Below are positions 1-14,612 of a stretch of 64,000 nucleotides of DNA, one piece after another; within the stretch, counting starts at the first letter, position 1; each line of letters opens with the position of its first letter. This DNA is from Fasciolopsis buskii (Eukaryota; Platyhelminthes; Trematoda; Plagiorchiida; Fasciolidae). The DNA lies in the NCBI GenBank assembly GCA_008360955.1, contig LUCM01005710.1, forward strand, positions 270,926 to 334,925, written 5' to 3'. The position numbers and the translations under genes were made by a program. Below the pieces are notes generated by a model. That model did no database searches. It had not been told where the DNA came from and saw only the letters and a program-made list of their open reading frames with translations.

Positions 1-3000
1 TGTTCCATCAACAAGAACATAGTCGAGTGACCAACAGTGAACTGACGGTGGCGCACAGTTAAAAGCGCAATGACATATAGGACAACGGTTAAAAGTTCCA
101 ACACCAGCGATGCTTCGTTGTCCTTCCGCTTTGTTCAAAGTATCTTTGTTTCAGTGCATTCCACTGGAACAGGGAAGGAGCATACCTGGCATGTGACCCT
201 AATGTAAGATGACTTCAGATTGCCCATCCTCATTCCTAACTCCAGTTATTTACAGATAAGTCTACCTACATTTGCGGCGACCCTTAAATCGGTAGGGAAT
301 ACGAAAGACTTTCACTAGGCATGTCTGAATGCTTCCACACGTTATCTTGAAATACAACGGACGGTTATCCTGGTGAAAACAACCAAACCCCATGTTGACC
401 CCGTGTCATCCACTGTGTGAATATGATTGCATAACCCAGTCCTTTTTACACAAAAGCTATTTTGACTGATTTATTTTCGCAAGCTAAAACCGATTGTTTG
501 CTGTGCCGATTTTAACTCTTTTCCCCGTTTACTGCAGTTGACAAGTGAATTTGCGTAACTATCAGATTGACTGACGAACGTGGTTTTAGGCAGCAATACT
601 AAAATTAAATATCTCGCAGTATTGATATTCCTTCTCCACTGTTCAGTTGGATAAAGGATATTCAAGACTTCAGATTTAATTCATTCAGTTGCAACAATAA
701 AGTATACATAATTACCCAACTCATCTTTGTCCTCGTCCAGTTTTGAACTTGCAGTTACTTGTAATGATTCAGGGTTCCCTCCAAGTTTGCATTACTTCCC
801 GGTCCACCTATCTGCTTACGAGTCATGGTTCCTCCGAATTTATCTTGGGATCTAATTGGGCCCTTGACTACGTCGTATGCTTTGCCTCCAACAGCATATT
901 AGAAGCAGACTCCAAGAGCCTTATCCATTTTGAAAGTGCGAGTTGAAGTTATAAACTGGTGCCAAGATTGAAAGGCTTTTTTCGGTCCGATCAGTCACGC
1001 GATAAACAGGACGGGTCATAACTGGAAATAGGTTTATCCGGCAAGCCCATTTGTACCAAAGTCGATGGTGCATGGGCTAAGGACCTGGGCGCTTGTAAAC
1101 CAAGAAACAGAGTGGTAAACCAGTCGTTCCCGTTAATTACGAAACAAGAAAGAAGTCATCTGATTTTTGACTAGCTCAGAGGTAAACGGAGCGGCCTTCA
1201 AAATGCAAAGCTATGGTGACACAATGAGCCCAGGAGACAGGGACAATCGGCCATGAAGCGTTATACCGTGTGGCTTTATATAAACCGTCTGATCACGACA
1301 TTTAAAGAAAACTGTCGTGTTGGCCCGCCAGAGAGAATTTGATTGCTCCTGCTTGATTAAACAGATTGGGATCAAGTTTGAGTCGAGGCAATCCAACGAA
1401 GCCATTACGATAACGACAGCTAGAAACCAATTTAAAAACGGGTATTGGTTCTGATGTTCACTCCCGCAACACACAGCACTAGGTAGATCAAGGCAAAACG
1501 GTTTTCGCAAATTCCTCTTTTGCAGCTTCTTCGCTGTATGAGAGTCCTCCTTGATAATTCCTGTACAATAAAGTTATATTCGCAGCTGAGCTGGTCACTC
1601 GGTACTTTAGCTACACTGGCAAAAAGTTGTTTCTCTTCTGATGAAGTGGTGACGCGAACTGCCATACTCATCAAAAGACATTTTCGGTGTAATTGTTCGT
1701 GGAACGTCCAGAAAACTTTTGAAGAACTTCAGTGCTTAATCCATCGTACTTTTGTTGCAGATTCCTTTTTGATACAAATATACGCCACCGTGCGCCCAAC
1801 TGGAAAACAGACCAGTGATCCCGTCCGAATTTCGTTCGCCCGGAAACTATTTAATTTAACGTCTTACTTCGGAAGGAAATCATAAGTTGTGACATTAAAT
1901 TTGACGTTGATGGAGACGGCGATCATCGCTTCTCCGAAGATCATTTCATGTGAAATCCATCTAAAAGATGCAAGCATGAGATAAATATTCACCAGCCAAA
2001 GAGAAATACATACACTCAACAGCAAGCAACACTAGGACAGTTAGGATCAAGATGGCGGTGGGCAGCCAGTTTGCTGCACGCACATTTTTGTGTTCCTTCT
2101 ATTCCAAACCGCCACTGAAAGCAAATCGACTGATTATCGATATGTCCCTCATCATTAATCGTCCCTCAATTCAGTTATAACAGAGAAAGCATGAAATTAG
2201 TTCAGGACAGAGGTGTACAATTGTCTGTCGACAAACATATATGTATATTGCTTTCACTAAAGAATTCTGCATTTCCCCACACCCATCAACTATTAGAGCT
2301 CTGCGTTCATTCAAGAAGAGGATATGTTTACCTGTTTTTACTAGTTACGAAACCCGATTTGTTTTCGACCTTATCCGCAGAGGGGACAGTTGATCCTCTA
2401 TATGCGGGTCTCCTTGAGGTCAAAAAGCTTCACTCTCGGGCATTAATTAAGCTGCCTGCAGTAAGCTGAGAATAAAATGAACAACACTGGAATCTCAGCT
2501 GATATACTTTAGCAGGACAGATTTGAGATGGGACGCGGTTGTAAACGGATTACTGTTATTCAAAGTTTTGTGCTGCGGTCGATGATTGGAATAAATCGTC
2601 TTGAAAAAGCTGCTTTGTGCACTTAACAGAGAGTTGGTGTAAATTTACTTGGGTAACTTTTATCGCCTAAATGTGTACACGGGATTTTTCGTTGGATGAA
2701 CGATGACAGAAACTGACGATTCTGTCGTGAGTTTGGCGGTCACATAATTGTTGATACTGCTTATAACCAAACTAATATGACAAGTTAATAAACACGAAGG
2801 TCCAAAGCACAACAACTTTCATCTGGCAGATGAACTGCAAACGATAGACGACAATATGCTTAAAACGTCTGATTTTACCTGGTTCGTTGTGAGGACACTG
2901 GCCTGTCCTTTTTTTTCACAGTAGGTTGGCCGCGACGGAGACATTTCGGAATAAGGAAGTCAGTGCAGTTGCCAGTGCAACCGTTTCAAACTATCCAGGA

Positions 3001-6000
3001 CACCAAAAGCCCATTCTATGATAGACGTTCTTTCAAGATCCATATGGGTTCTTAATTAAACCGTTGAGATATCACACTGTAGGCTTTATGTAACAAGAAG
3101 TTCGCATTCCTAACCTACGACGGGCCTCTTAACTGAAGCTTCAAAGGGAATCAGAACCACTGTCATTCATTCGAACAGGTTCATGTGCACACACTAACTG
3201 ACTACAAAAAGATGACTGGGAAAGTTTGTGCGAGCACAGTGTTTATGCGTGTTTATACACCACGGCAAAAGTTTAAATGCAAAGAGAATATTTAGCAGTC
3301 ATCATAACTAAGGATCAAATTCAGACAACTGAAATTCAGAACTTTTTCATTTTAATAGTATGATTCGCATACGGATGATTGAGCGAAATTCCCCTGGATG
3401 CACATGACCGACTTCACGGTTATTGCCGCTCGTCAGGCATGCCTAGCCAATTCAAGTGAAATTTCTGTGCGAACTTCGGAACACCTGACCCTGAATTAGG
3501 CGTAACAGAATCAAACCGTGAAGAAAAATTGCAATACACGAACCCATTCGTTAAGTGATTTGTGTTTACAACGCTGCAGTCCAGTACAGCAGACGGTGCG
3601 AATTTTCGTGGATCCACCGAAAAAAATCACAAGGATCATTTCCATAAGAAGATTTAATGATCGGACGAAGACACAAGCGTCTAAAACCTGCATTTGTTTA
3701 CCACTTATGTGGCGCACTAAAATTTGCGAGTTCAACAATCAAAGTGTAAACTTCCGGTTTTCTAAACTGTTTAACTCTCAAATGATGGCGCTTGATTAAA
3801 TAAAATCTATTACGGCCCAAATTTTGTAACTAGCATCCTTGGAAACATGTCAGTGCGATCAGCACAAAGGCGATTCTAATCTTAATATAAGTGACATTTT
3901 TAATGAAGTTCATTTTGGACTGACACTGAGTACACTACGTGCATTTCGTCCACTTGTTTACACACTTGAAACTACGACTAATGTTAAGCATACTGGCACC
4001 TGTTTTTTTTAAGCTATTCGTGTTTTCTATTCGAAACTTTCAAATGTGATCATTCAGAGTAGCTGGAAATAACAGCTGCGTAGATAGTTCGACATTACAA
4101 TGGATCCTGCAATTTTAGTAACCTGATTAACTGAACAACGGTACGACATCTGTTATGCTCACAAACACTGCAACATACTGTTCATTCAAATCTTGTCATA
4201 GGAACACCTACCCAGTTTCCAGTTGTTGCATGGTCTTACCTCGCCGTTTCTCAATTGTGGGTGACAAAAGGCATTTCAGCTCATTCATTCTTATCATGAA
4301 TTTATCGGCCCACTCTCGATCAGAGCAAAATCCCTATGAAATCCAAACTTCAACATCAACTCGATGCGTCTAGAATTGGTAGATTTATTCATCTTGTTGC
4401 CCGAGGGCCAACGTTCATCATCTGTATGACTCAGCTGAGGGGAATTTATGTCAAACGATGAAAAATCAAAAAAATCTAAGAACAGAACTTGATATCGGTG
4501 AAAATGAGTGTACCGTGCTGCGCGATCAAAACTAACCGATAATAACAGAATTTCCATGGTTGTATTCAGTCAGTGAATTCAGGCATCCTTAATACTTTGA
4601 TGTTTGGCTTGGTGAGTTGATATGACCAGAACGGGCGTAAATATATTCCTTGAGAATTACCACTGAGCACATTGAGAAAACACAAGTTGGCAAACAAGCT
4701 CGTTTTCAGTGATTCGTACTCATGCCATTACATCCCTATATATATCTTGACAAAATATTTTCACTATAGGAAGGATATATTCCACTTGATTGCAAGTGTT
4801 CCCGACTGGCTCAATATCCGTGAGTCTGACTGAACCCTAAAAGCTAACTTAATGCTAGGACAAATTGCAAGTAATCTTGTAGCCCATGGCCTTCGGTTCT
4901 CTGCCAGTTAATCTCGACCTCTTATTGCCCTATGTCCAGAGCTCTTGGTTCTTTCCGCCTGACTATATCCTTTTGCCGCCAAATTTAGGCTCGCAAAACG
5001 TAAACCAATTATGCGTCTACGTTGATATCGCGCTTTCTCATCAAAACTAGAGGGAAGAACAAAATCAAGCAGGCACCATCTCTTTTACTAATCGAACCGA
5101 ATAGTGTTGTCGCTTTTCTGTTGTCACTGATCCGCAGTTGAAAAGTTCAGTGACTTAATCGGCCCACAACCATTAAATAACTGTCTGATTCTTTATTTTC
5201 ATTCAGCTATTTAGCTGGAAGAATCAGTACAATGTCACCTCTGTTGATCTAAACAGTGGATACGTGAATTCATCATCCACTGTATTTACGGGTGACGCAG
5301 CAGTTTTTAGCCGCTTATATTGAGCCTGTTAGTTGGTGGTTAATTATGAACGGGGTTGAAATTAGGGGAGAATACAATCAAATGTTCACATTCAGTAGAC
5401 GATCGGAAATTTGTGCATCGAATTTCAACGTCATGGCCTCTAGCTGTCTTTGGAAATTATTGAGGTTTATTGAAATGTAAGGCCAACCACCTTTGCTCTT
5501 CACGGCCCACTTTGCTTCGGTTGGCTGAGCCGAAAAGCAAGCATAACATATCCTGGTAATGGACCATGTATGTTGTGGAACTTTTGTTTGTCTTTTCCTG
5601 TTAGTACAATGTGTGGAGCCAATGTAAGTCGCGGTGACATAGTGCACGGCATTTCCAACCATCTGGTAAGTGACTGAATTTCCAAAATTGCACTGAAGTT
5701 AAAATCTGGATATGCGCCGGGTGCAAGGGTTTTGAATTTTTGTTTCGTTCCCAACTAACTAGCCGCCAATCGTTATCGCTCTTGTCTGGTTGGAAAAGTA
5801 TTAGATTGTCCGAAATATGATAACTAGCATGCTTAAAGGAAGCCCGTTGCTGTTAGACGTTGTGATCAGACTATGGCGCAGGTTACGCTACTACCAATGG
5901 CCAGTAAAAAATCTAACATTTTTGCGTGGTATAGAAACTCCGCTATAATCGGATTCACAGGAGAAGAGGGAAACTCGCGTTATTTGTCGTGCGCAAATTT

Positions 6001-9000
6001 GCATTCTACATGATTAAGACAAATCTTCGATGGGTAGAAGTGAGTAAAACTTGTGCATATTTGTTATTATAAAAAGAAGTCATTTGTAGAACTTTGTGCA
6101 TGTATTTCAAGGTGTGTTCCCACCCTACACTGGCGGATCCGATCGGTGCAAGGCAAAACACGTATTCCTCAAACTAAACGAATAAAGCAACGTTAAAGAA
6201 TCCAAATATCTTGGTGAGTTGTTTTACTTTGGCAATTCGCTTTCACTCTTGGAGTCAGAAATTGGCCAGTCAGCTTAAATTAAACTCAAACATCTTAGTC
6301 CAAAACCTTTTAGCCACAGCTGAACTGACGCTTACCACACTTTGACTGCATGATACGAAATTTAAAATGCATATGCAAAAATTTAAGAATCATCTAGCAC
6401 AGAAAGTTGGGCCACTCATATTACCTCGATTAAATCACGAATAGTTCGGGGTTTTAGGCCTAGTCTGAGGTTAGATTTAATTTCAGTGAATGGATCTGAA
6501 TGACGTTTGTTAAAAATATTGACGATGGCCAAGAGCGTGCAAAATGTTTTATGTATGCATACGAAAACATCGATTGCTAGAGCATGTGACCGAAGCTTGT
6601 TGATGTCAATTCAGCAGCACATAGTCTTTTCATCAAGTGTTAGAGTGTTTTCAGGTGGAATTGCTGATCACGGCTGGATTAATTAGAGTGCTGCGGTGAC
6701 ATTGTTAATACTGAACGGTACATTTGCTCGAAGTAGCTCGTGTTTGATTTCGAACGACAGTTGATCCTGGGGCCGCCTCGTCGATAGCAATTCGTTGGAA
6801 AATACAGGTAACAGTTTTGTCTGTAGACCATTCAGCTTTATTTACTACCCGGTATTGATGTTTTTTTCTCCCTTCTTGCATGAATGAAATTCTGTACCTC
6901 CTTTGAAACTTATCCATAAAGTTAATTTTCAAAGCACATCTTAAAACCAGTCAAAACTTTGGTAGACTTTCACAGTGAAGATTACAAAATCGCTCTCTTC
7001 AGCAAAATTTCGAATTGCTTAAAACCCTATTAGTTTTCTTTCGAAATCGTGCCATTTATAATCCATCTAGTAATATTAAATGATTATCAAACAGCGACCT
7101 TTACCTGACCCATGTTATGAAAGCTAGTGTTTGAAAAAAAGGAACATAAAACCAACGGAAATGCGTTTTCTTCCGTCTAATAGGATGATTAACAATTGTA
7201 AAAAATTAAACACAATAATACCATCACATGCAAATCAATATTAGCAAAATAATGTATTGTTGCACTTCATAGTTTACGTAGATACCTTCGGAAGAAAACA
7301 AATCACTGGCATAGGACGTAATTGATCAAGTAAAAGTCGTCAACTTTAGGGTAAATGTATATTCGTCCAAGACAAAACAAAGGCAAAAGTGCTTTGGGAT
7401 CCAGGCACAACCGGGAATCAAAATATGACCTACATATGTTATAAGATATTTTAAAACAAAACAAGTATGCATATGGATCAAATCCACAGTGACGTATTGT
7501 TAGTGTCGAAACTACCATCAACACCCGATGTGGCAGTTAAATCTCCCTTTTCAAAATGATTGGGACTCATTTCTCTAGGCCCTTTAACCCATACTTAGTT
7601 GTCTACAGTCAAAAGGCCTTCAGAAGCACCAGCTTGTAAATTTCACTCATCTATGAACAGTGGTGTGAATTGCAGTTGCCATGGTGTAAGTAATAATAAG
7701 TGGCACCCTAACAATGTTCTATTAAACGGGCCTATATCTCCAATGTTGATTACAGCCACTGCTTGCTAGCGCATAGTTCATCAAGGCAGTGTTTAAATTT
7801 CCAACCTCCATTTTCGCTATCACAATCCCAGTTGTCATCTCTAAAAGCGTGTTTGAAGTACACGATTCATATTTTTTGCCACCTGTGAAAACCGACCTTG
7901 AAAAACGTTCCAACGTGAGTATTTCTGGGGCAAATAGCAAAAGCGAATCGATAATTTTTGCGAGATTTTTTAATCTTATTGGTAATATTGACTTACGACT
8001 AGGAGTCTTTAGGCAGAAAACAGGCTTGTTAACTTATGGTATGATCTTGCATACCTATAAGTTTCCTTCCCTGGCAAAAATTAAGTAATACTATAATTTT
8101 TAAACCATGCTCGATTCTTATCCATTTGCTTTCGCCTAAAGCAGTTCCGAAGACAAAATCTGTTGAAAACAACGTTTTCTGTCAATTACGAGGTTTATGC
8201 GTCCATTATCTTCCATTTTTTTCTGACTTTAGCCACTTTCGCCTAGCAAGATTCAAATGCAAGGTGTATGTTTTTATTTGTTCCATAAGGCAGAATATGC
8301 TTGCCTAATGACCACCATGTTCGGATTATTGAGCTGTCGTATTGCCGCAACGGCCTCGAAAATGTGTGCTCCTCCACTTAATTGGACGTGTTTTTGTTTG
8401 TTAAATGCACCACGCACGAACTTATTAAAAATAATTTGACCGGTAACCACTAAAACCAACCACAAAAGGGAAAACCGGCAACCGTGGTCCTAAAACTTGG
8501 ACAGGCACGTAACCACATAAGGACGCAACAGGTCAGACGCAGTAACGAGGGTGGCGAAATGTGATCACCGCAAACCGATTGCTAGATGCTTAGCTTATGT
8601 GGTTTGTTGTTCCTAAGTGTGCTGCCACTGAACGCAAAATGACAACCAACCTCAGCATAATGTCTCTAAACAACCCACCATGAAAGCGCCATATACTCAG
8701 TCCTTCTGTTTCAATTCTGTCAACCTCGGCTACTTTTAAGTTACGCAAAGCAGAACCCTATTTTCATTTCCCTAAACAATAATACTGGATGACTGGGGAT
8801 TATGAATGTCAGAAATCTGTTAAACCAGAGACGCAACAACTAGGGGTTCAGAGGGGTGAATATAACGATCTTTCCATGGTTAGATTTTCCCCGAAGTGAC
8901 CCTGTTCTGAGGTTGCTACGGTCGACGCTGGTTCAACAAATGTCCACTTGCTAATGAAATATTTAGGAGTAATAAGAACCTTTCGATTTCATCGAACATT

Positions 9001-12000
9001 AGTCGTTTTCTTTCCTTTTCCACAGTTTAAAAGACTCTGATGGTCGAAATTTGTCAACTTGTCACATGGTTCTACAGTAATGTAGACGGCAGTTCTCTGT
9101 TGATTAACTAGTACCTACCAGTAATTTATTAGGACTCACTGGGATGCTCTGCCATCCTACGTTTCGGCATCATAACAGTCACGATTCTTATGTTGGGCAG
9201 CTCTCCTTGATGCCTATATGTCAATATTCTTTCCAAAGCGCTCATACCACAAATATGTGGTGCCTAATTTGCTCCGGAGTGACACAGAATCAATTTCATC
9301 CGTATTACTTTTGTTTACCAGTAATATTAAAACGTCGAATATAACCAAGGCGAAACGAAAATATGTTTCTGTGGGACCAATCATTTGCTTTTATTCTTCA
9401 CAGATGTAACTAGTAGTCAGTTGTATTTTGAAAACAAATTCTGTTCCCTTAACAATTCACAAAGAGAGATGAAACTTACCTATTTCATAAATATTCTATT
9501 GGATAGCCAAGCAGTCTATGTGATATGTGCGGGAGAGAAAATGAAATCCAATAAAGCAACAACAGCGAAAGTGATACTTTAAAATTCTCAGATTATATCG
9601 GACTGTCACTTTCATGGATTACCAACAGGAGCATATCAGAACAGTATTCATCGGAAAATGAAGATCGTTGAAGGCAATTCGAAACGGCTATAGCAAGCCG
9701 CGATGTGCCAAACGATACATGTTACATTTGAACACAATTTGTATTTTGTTACACCTGGTGAGGATTGTAGTCATAGCATCGTTTAGGCAACTGGTTTCAG
9801 GCAGAAAGACATGAGTTTGGAGTGGTCACTAGATAATAATCAAAGAAAGGGTCTTGTTAATGAAGCGACCCCCGGATAGAAATTAAATTAGACTATGCTT
9901 GAAGTTTCAACTAAACTAAAACAATGTGCTAAATCTTCGGCCATTCTTGGTTTCCTGAAAGTGCTTCTAACATGTGGAAAGGAATGCAAACACCATTCAG
10001 TGAATTACTTTCACTCTGGCCACTATCGGGTGGTCGGTTCGCATATCGAGAATGAACTTAAATCCCATCAGAATTGTTTTGGTAACATCTGGGAATGTAT
10101 GGTTATTAAATGCCCTGCACTAGCTCACTAATCTCCTGTTATGTGTTGCATTAATGAGCAATAATACAACAATAAAGTCGAATAGTATTTACATAAAATA
10201 TGTTGTGGTATTCACTCTTGAGAAGTGAAGTATTTTGTGACGTATTTTGAAATTACGATGAACAGTGGAAACAAAACCTAGTATAACCTAAATCTAATTT
10301 ATTTATATGGGCTCAAATCGTACAGTTAACTATTAGTAATGATATATATTTGTAGTGAATTAGTCCATGGTGATTTGGAAGAAAAATATCCGCGGATTTT
10401 GAGTATGTCTTCATTGCTGTCAGCATATGAAAAGCGCATGAAATAGGCATATCGTATTTCACGAATCTGGGCAAAAGCCGCTTAAAACTGGGGAATGTAT
10501 TTATTCTGTTTAAAGGTAGATTTGCACCTACGCAGGAGACTGGTCATTCCGATAGTTCCGTGAAGCGGTGTGTACCGTGGTTCTTTGTGAAAGTGCACAT
10601 TTTTACAATGCCTTTATCTAAACAAATCTTGTTAATGCAACAGGCAATCGTTCAAAACTTGTTGTTAGCAGAAATTTGAGAAAAAAAGAATGAGATAACA
10701 CAAGACATGACATAAAACTTGTAACACTGTGCACTCAAGTGTGCACAATGTGCCATGAAACGAAATAACCTGTTCCAGCTTTCAGTTCACCACACCCTGA
10801 TATTCAGAGATAGACAGAAGCGGACAGATGTTTCTTTCGTGACCAAATCTGAAATAAGCGCCACAAGTCGTTTCGTCGGACAGCTGAATGACAGCTGAAC
10901 ACAGTGCGCACTGACCTATCCATAGAAGAAATTTGCGATGGCAGCAGTATTATTACTAGTTCATTCTATGCTGCCCGGTCTCTCACACCGTTTCTTAAGT
11001 TGAACTATACAGCGGAAGAGGCAAAAGCCGAAGAACGTTGTATGTGGAGCACTAATGTTGGAGTAAACTGACATTCGTTTAAACTACTTGGGTTTACTTT
11101 CAAACAACAGACGCGTTCTATTTGAATCGGATTATTGATCCATGTTACGTATCATGAACATTGGGACACCGCTGGATTATCACTAAAGTTGAGTATCACC
11201 TAGACAATGCGAGGCTAACATTCGTGTGCGAATGGCGATCCAGTATGCACATTTTGGATTCCCAAAGCCCAACTACCTTGACCATTCAAGTGCGATAAGC
11301 TCATTTTATTACTAGTAGACCAACTACTCATAAAATAGAACATCCTAAACAACGCATGCAAAATGAGGTTAGCTCCTCACTGGACAGCCCTATGTATGCC
11401 GCGAATCACTTGCTGAAAAATGATGTACATTGTCATTTCCCTAATAAAAAGAAGCAAAAAATAAAAGACAAAAACGGACTTTGAACTGATATAATTTCAA
11501 TTTTTTTCACTTTAATAATTTAAGGGCTCCTTTAACGGAAAAGACGTTGTTGGATTTCATTTTTCTTGAATAAGTAGGGTCTCAACTAGCATTTTATTTG
11601 GCGGTCAAACTAGCATTAACGACAGCAGCATCCAGCAGAAAAAATTGTGAAACAACTTAAAATGAAGCAGCATACTGAATCTTTGAAGAATTGCAAAGTT
11701 TGAGTGACCTGAATAAACCTAAAAGATTTCTTTTAACGGACCAACATCTGTTTGAAATCAAAGCTTCATCATGTCAAACAATGTTCATAACAATTCGTGG
11801 CTTTAGTAGTTTGTCAGCACACGAAAATTGCAAGGTATTTCAAAGAAATAAGCAACGTGTATACGGACCCGGAGCAACTTTCTGAAACCCGTCACAAAGT
11901 TGACGAGGACTGGTTTTCTAGAATACATCTTAGTACCCATGTGATAGATTGGCATTTGAGGTATCACTGTTTCAATCTGTTGCCTCCCCATACCACTCTT

Positions 12001-14551
12001 CTATTCAGTCACCACACGGGCACCGTCTCGTCAAAATATGCTGCCATTACAGTTGATGGCTACTAAACCTGCCGATTGCATGCATGTTCATTGCACAAAA
12101 AAATTAATAACCCCTTTAAAAGAATTTAACAAAAAACCCCTTAGCGCGGGTATTCCCCTATCATTTCGAACTTAAATTAGTATTTCCCTCATGATTGCAT
12201 TTCGTTATGCATCAGTACAAATTCTTACAAAATAAGCTCGGAAAGGTTCATCTGGTCGAACTCGACAACCCTTACTGTCGTCAGATTAATCAAGCACACC
12301 AACTGTGCTCACTGTGATTTCACCGCAGTCTTCTCCTCTACCAGAACGTGTTGGTTTATACAAAAATCACGGTGATTCGTGCGTCAGCGACGTGCACTCT
12401 GTCTGACCTGACGTCCTTACACTGCTTGTCATTACACTACACCAAATCGTACCTTCGTTGTTCAATAACTCCAATACATCAGTACCATAGATCGTGTGGT
12501 TTGCTATTGGCCAAACAAAATAGGTTGGAAGATCTTAGTAGACAGTCTGCTTTGGGTGGGTAATTCACTGGCCGGCAAAGTACTTTGGTTATTTTTACTG
12601 GCAAAAGCCAAATAACCTCCAAATGCGTTTGAGCAGAGAAGACTATAGATTGCTGTCATTGGTGGCATGTCTGCCACGATTTATGTTTTAAGGCTTGACA
12701 AATTTTACATTTGCCCTACAAGATTGTCGCGTATGTGACCTCAGACTGACTACTCATTGTCGCCCTTAGATGGGCCGTACATCCCTCAGTTGCCGTTCAT
12801 AACCATGGCATGGTCATTACTTGGTTTAGGTGACATTGTTTCCGTGATACAAATCTGTGCCTTTTTTATAAGTAAACAGTCCGTGTTTGCAAGCCGTTAA
12901 AATGACTGTTCTTCTTTAAACTTTGTTGTCAAGCGCGCTGTTCGGGGCACCCGCCATAAATCATCTTTCACTGGGATGTACCGTCGAGTTTCCTTTCGGC
13001 TGCTAATAATAGGAAGCTACTACTCTACAGGACAAGGAAGCTGGTGACCAATGACCGATTGACCAAGAACACTGAAAATTTCCGGACTATCCTCATTGAC
13101 AAAAGCTATTAAATACACCGTTTTAAAAAGCGCTTAAACACATTGCGTCACGAATAATACTACTCAAATTGCTACACAAGTAAGCACTGATTAAGCTTTC
13201 CAAAAAACGAGGTAACTCACTAGCTTTCACTAAATAACTCTTTTTCATTGCCAATAAAGGAAAACTGAGCATGACTGGTTTGGTTCTGATTGAAGAAAAC
13301 GTGTGTGCTTGTATACAGCATGAACAGTCAGAAGTTAGCAAACCAAAAGATTTCGACAAACTCACCTGTCCTTGTGGATGTAATTGCATATCCGTAAACG
13401 ATTTGGTCCCGGTATTGCAGAGTATTTCCCCTAGCGGCCGAAAAAAATCACATGCGTCGCGTAAAAACTGCTAGGACCAAATGCTGACTCTAGATGGTCA
13501 TAAGATTGCCTCACTTCACTCGTTTCATATCATCCACAGGGGAGAATCAGACATGCCATAACGCATTCACAATGCCGTGTCGTTTAAACGATTCAGTTTG
13601 ACAATGTGAGCATAAAAATTCCAGGGCGGTTGATTTATCGTTCACCGCGTAACGTTCATTAAATCTGACTCCAGTTATTCTTTCCTTTTCCAGTTTAAAG
13701 TTCATTAAATTTATTACTGGCTTATAACTGATCCTTTAGATATTTTTATATTTATTCAAATAAATCCCTTTTGCCTTCGTTCATATTAACAGTCTACTCA
13801 TCCAGCAGTTCACTACCATGCATTAAAGATATCTCGTTCGACCCATGGACAAAACTACGTTGAATGTTAGAGAAAAGACTGCAACACTGACAAATGTAAC
13901 GCTAAGGGGGTGATTAGAGCAGCTGAGAATAGTGCAATCCATATGCTCCTCTGATGACTTTTACAGCATTGACGAGAATCACTGTTGTTTCTCGTATAAG
14001 AGCAGTGATTTCTTCGCGGCCAATATCAATATTACTCAATGGTTCAAATTTTCAAATCAGAAATATTTTTGTTACAACTGGTGATTTGCATTTTTTTCAC
14101 CCGGTATATTTAATGGAACTGGTCCCTCATGAATGCGGAGGGGGGAATTTCTACATTTCGATTGGGATAACGACGGACATAGCGGCCTCATCCAAACACG
14201 TTTGGTGCGCAGTATTGTTGATTGTAGTTGATGGCTAACTCTTTCAGTGAAGATAATCAGTTGTGCAATGTATCTCTTAAGATATTAACGTCTAGTGGTT
14301 TCCAATTCCACCAGTCTTGTGCACAATGAACGAAAAAATGAGGAAGGTGGGAATAAATTTGTGGTGATCGATGGTTTTTTTGCACTTCACCATAATACCG
14401 TCAAAAACTTTAGGTTACAATGCAACTATTGCTTACATTTCCTACCCACAAGTATCCAAATGAGTTTCTTTTGAATAGTTGATGGCAGTGTTTTCGAATC
14501 AGACGAAAATCATTTCAGACTCTCAAGTCTTCTGCATTGGTTGTAATTTAC

Positions 14552-14612
14552 TGGGAATGATAACGCGGTCGACATCGAAGATTTTTAACCTGACGGTTCG
14601 AACCTCCCCATC
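14552..14612 (+). repeat. Degenerate tRNA-like relic with a good B box
   Basis: GGTTCGAACCTCCCC at 14595-14609 fits the polymerase III B box. It is preceded about 35 bases upstream by AATGATAACGCGGTCGAC, a poor A box. No acceptor stem could be formed, so this is not annotated as a tRNA gene. Confidence 0.25.

Noticed and set aside
9140..9190. CGAAACG on the minus strand followed by AATAAA, like the terminal segment at 62184-62370
   Set aside because: Only the short motif is shared; flanking sequence does not align.
10860..10925. TTTCGTCGGACAGCTG and CAGTGCGCAC, resembling pieces of the SINE
   Set aside because: The pieces are not colinear with the three aligned copies.
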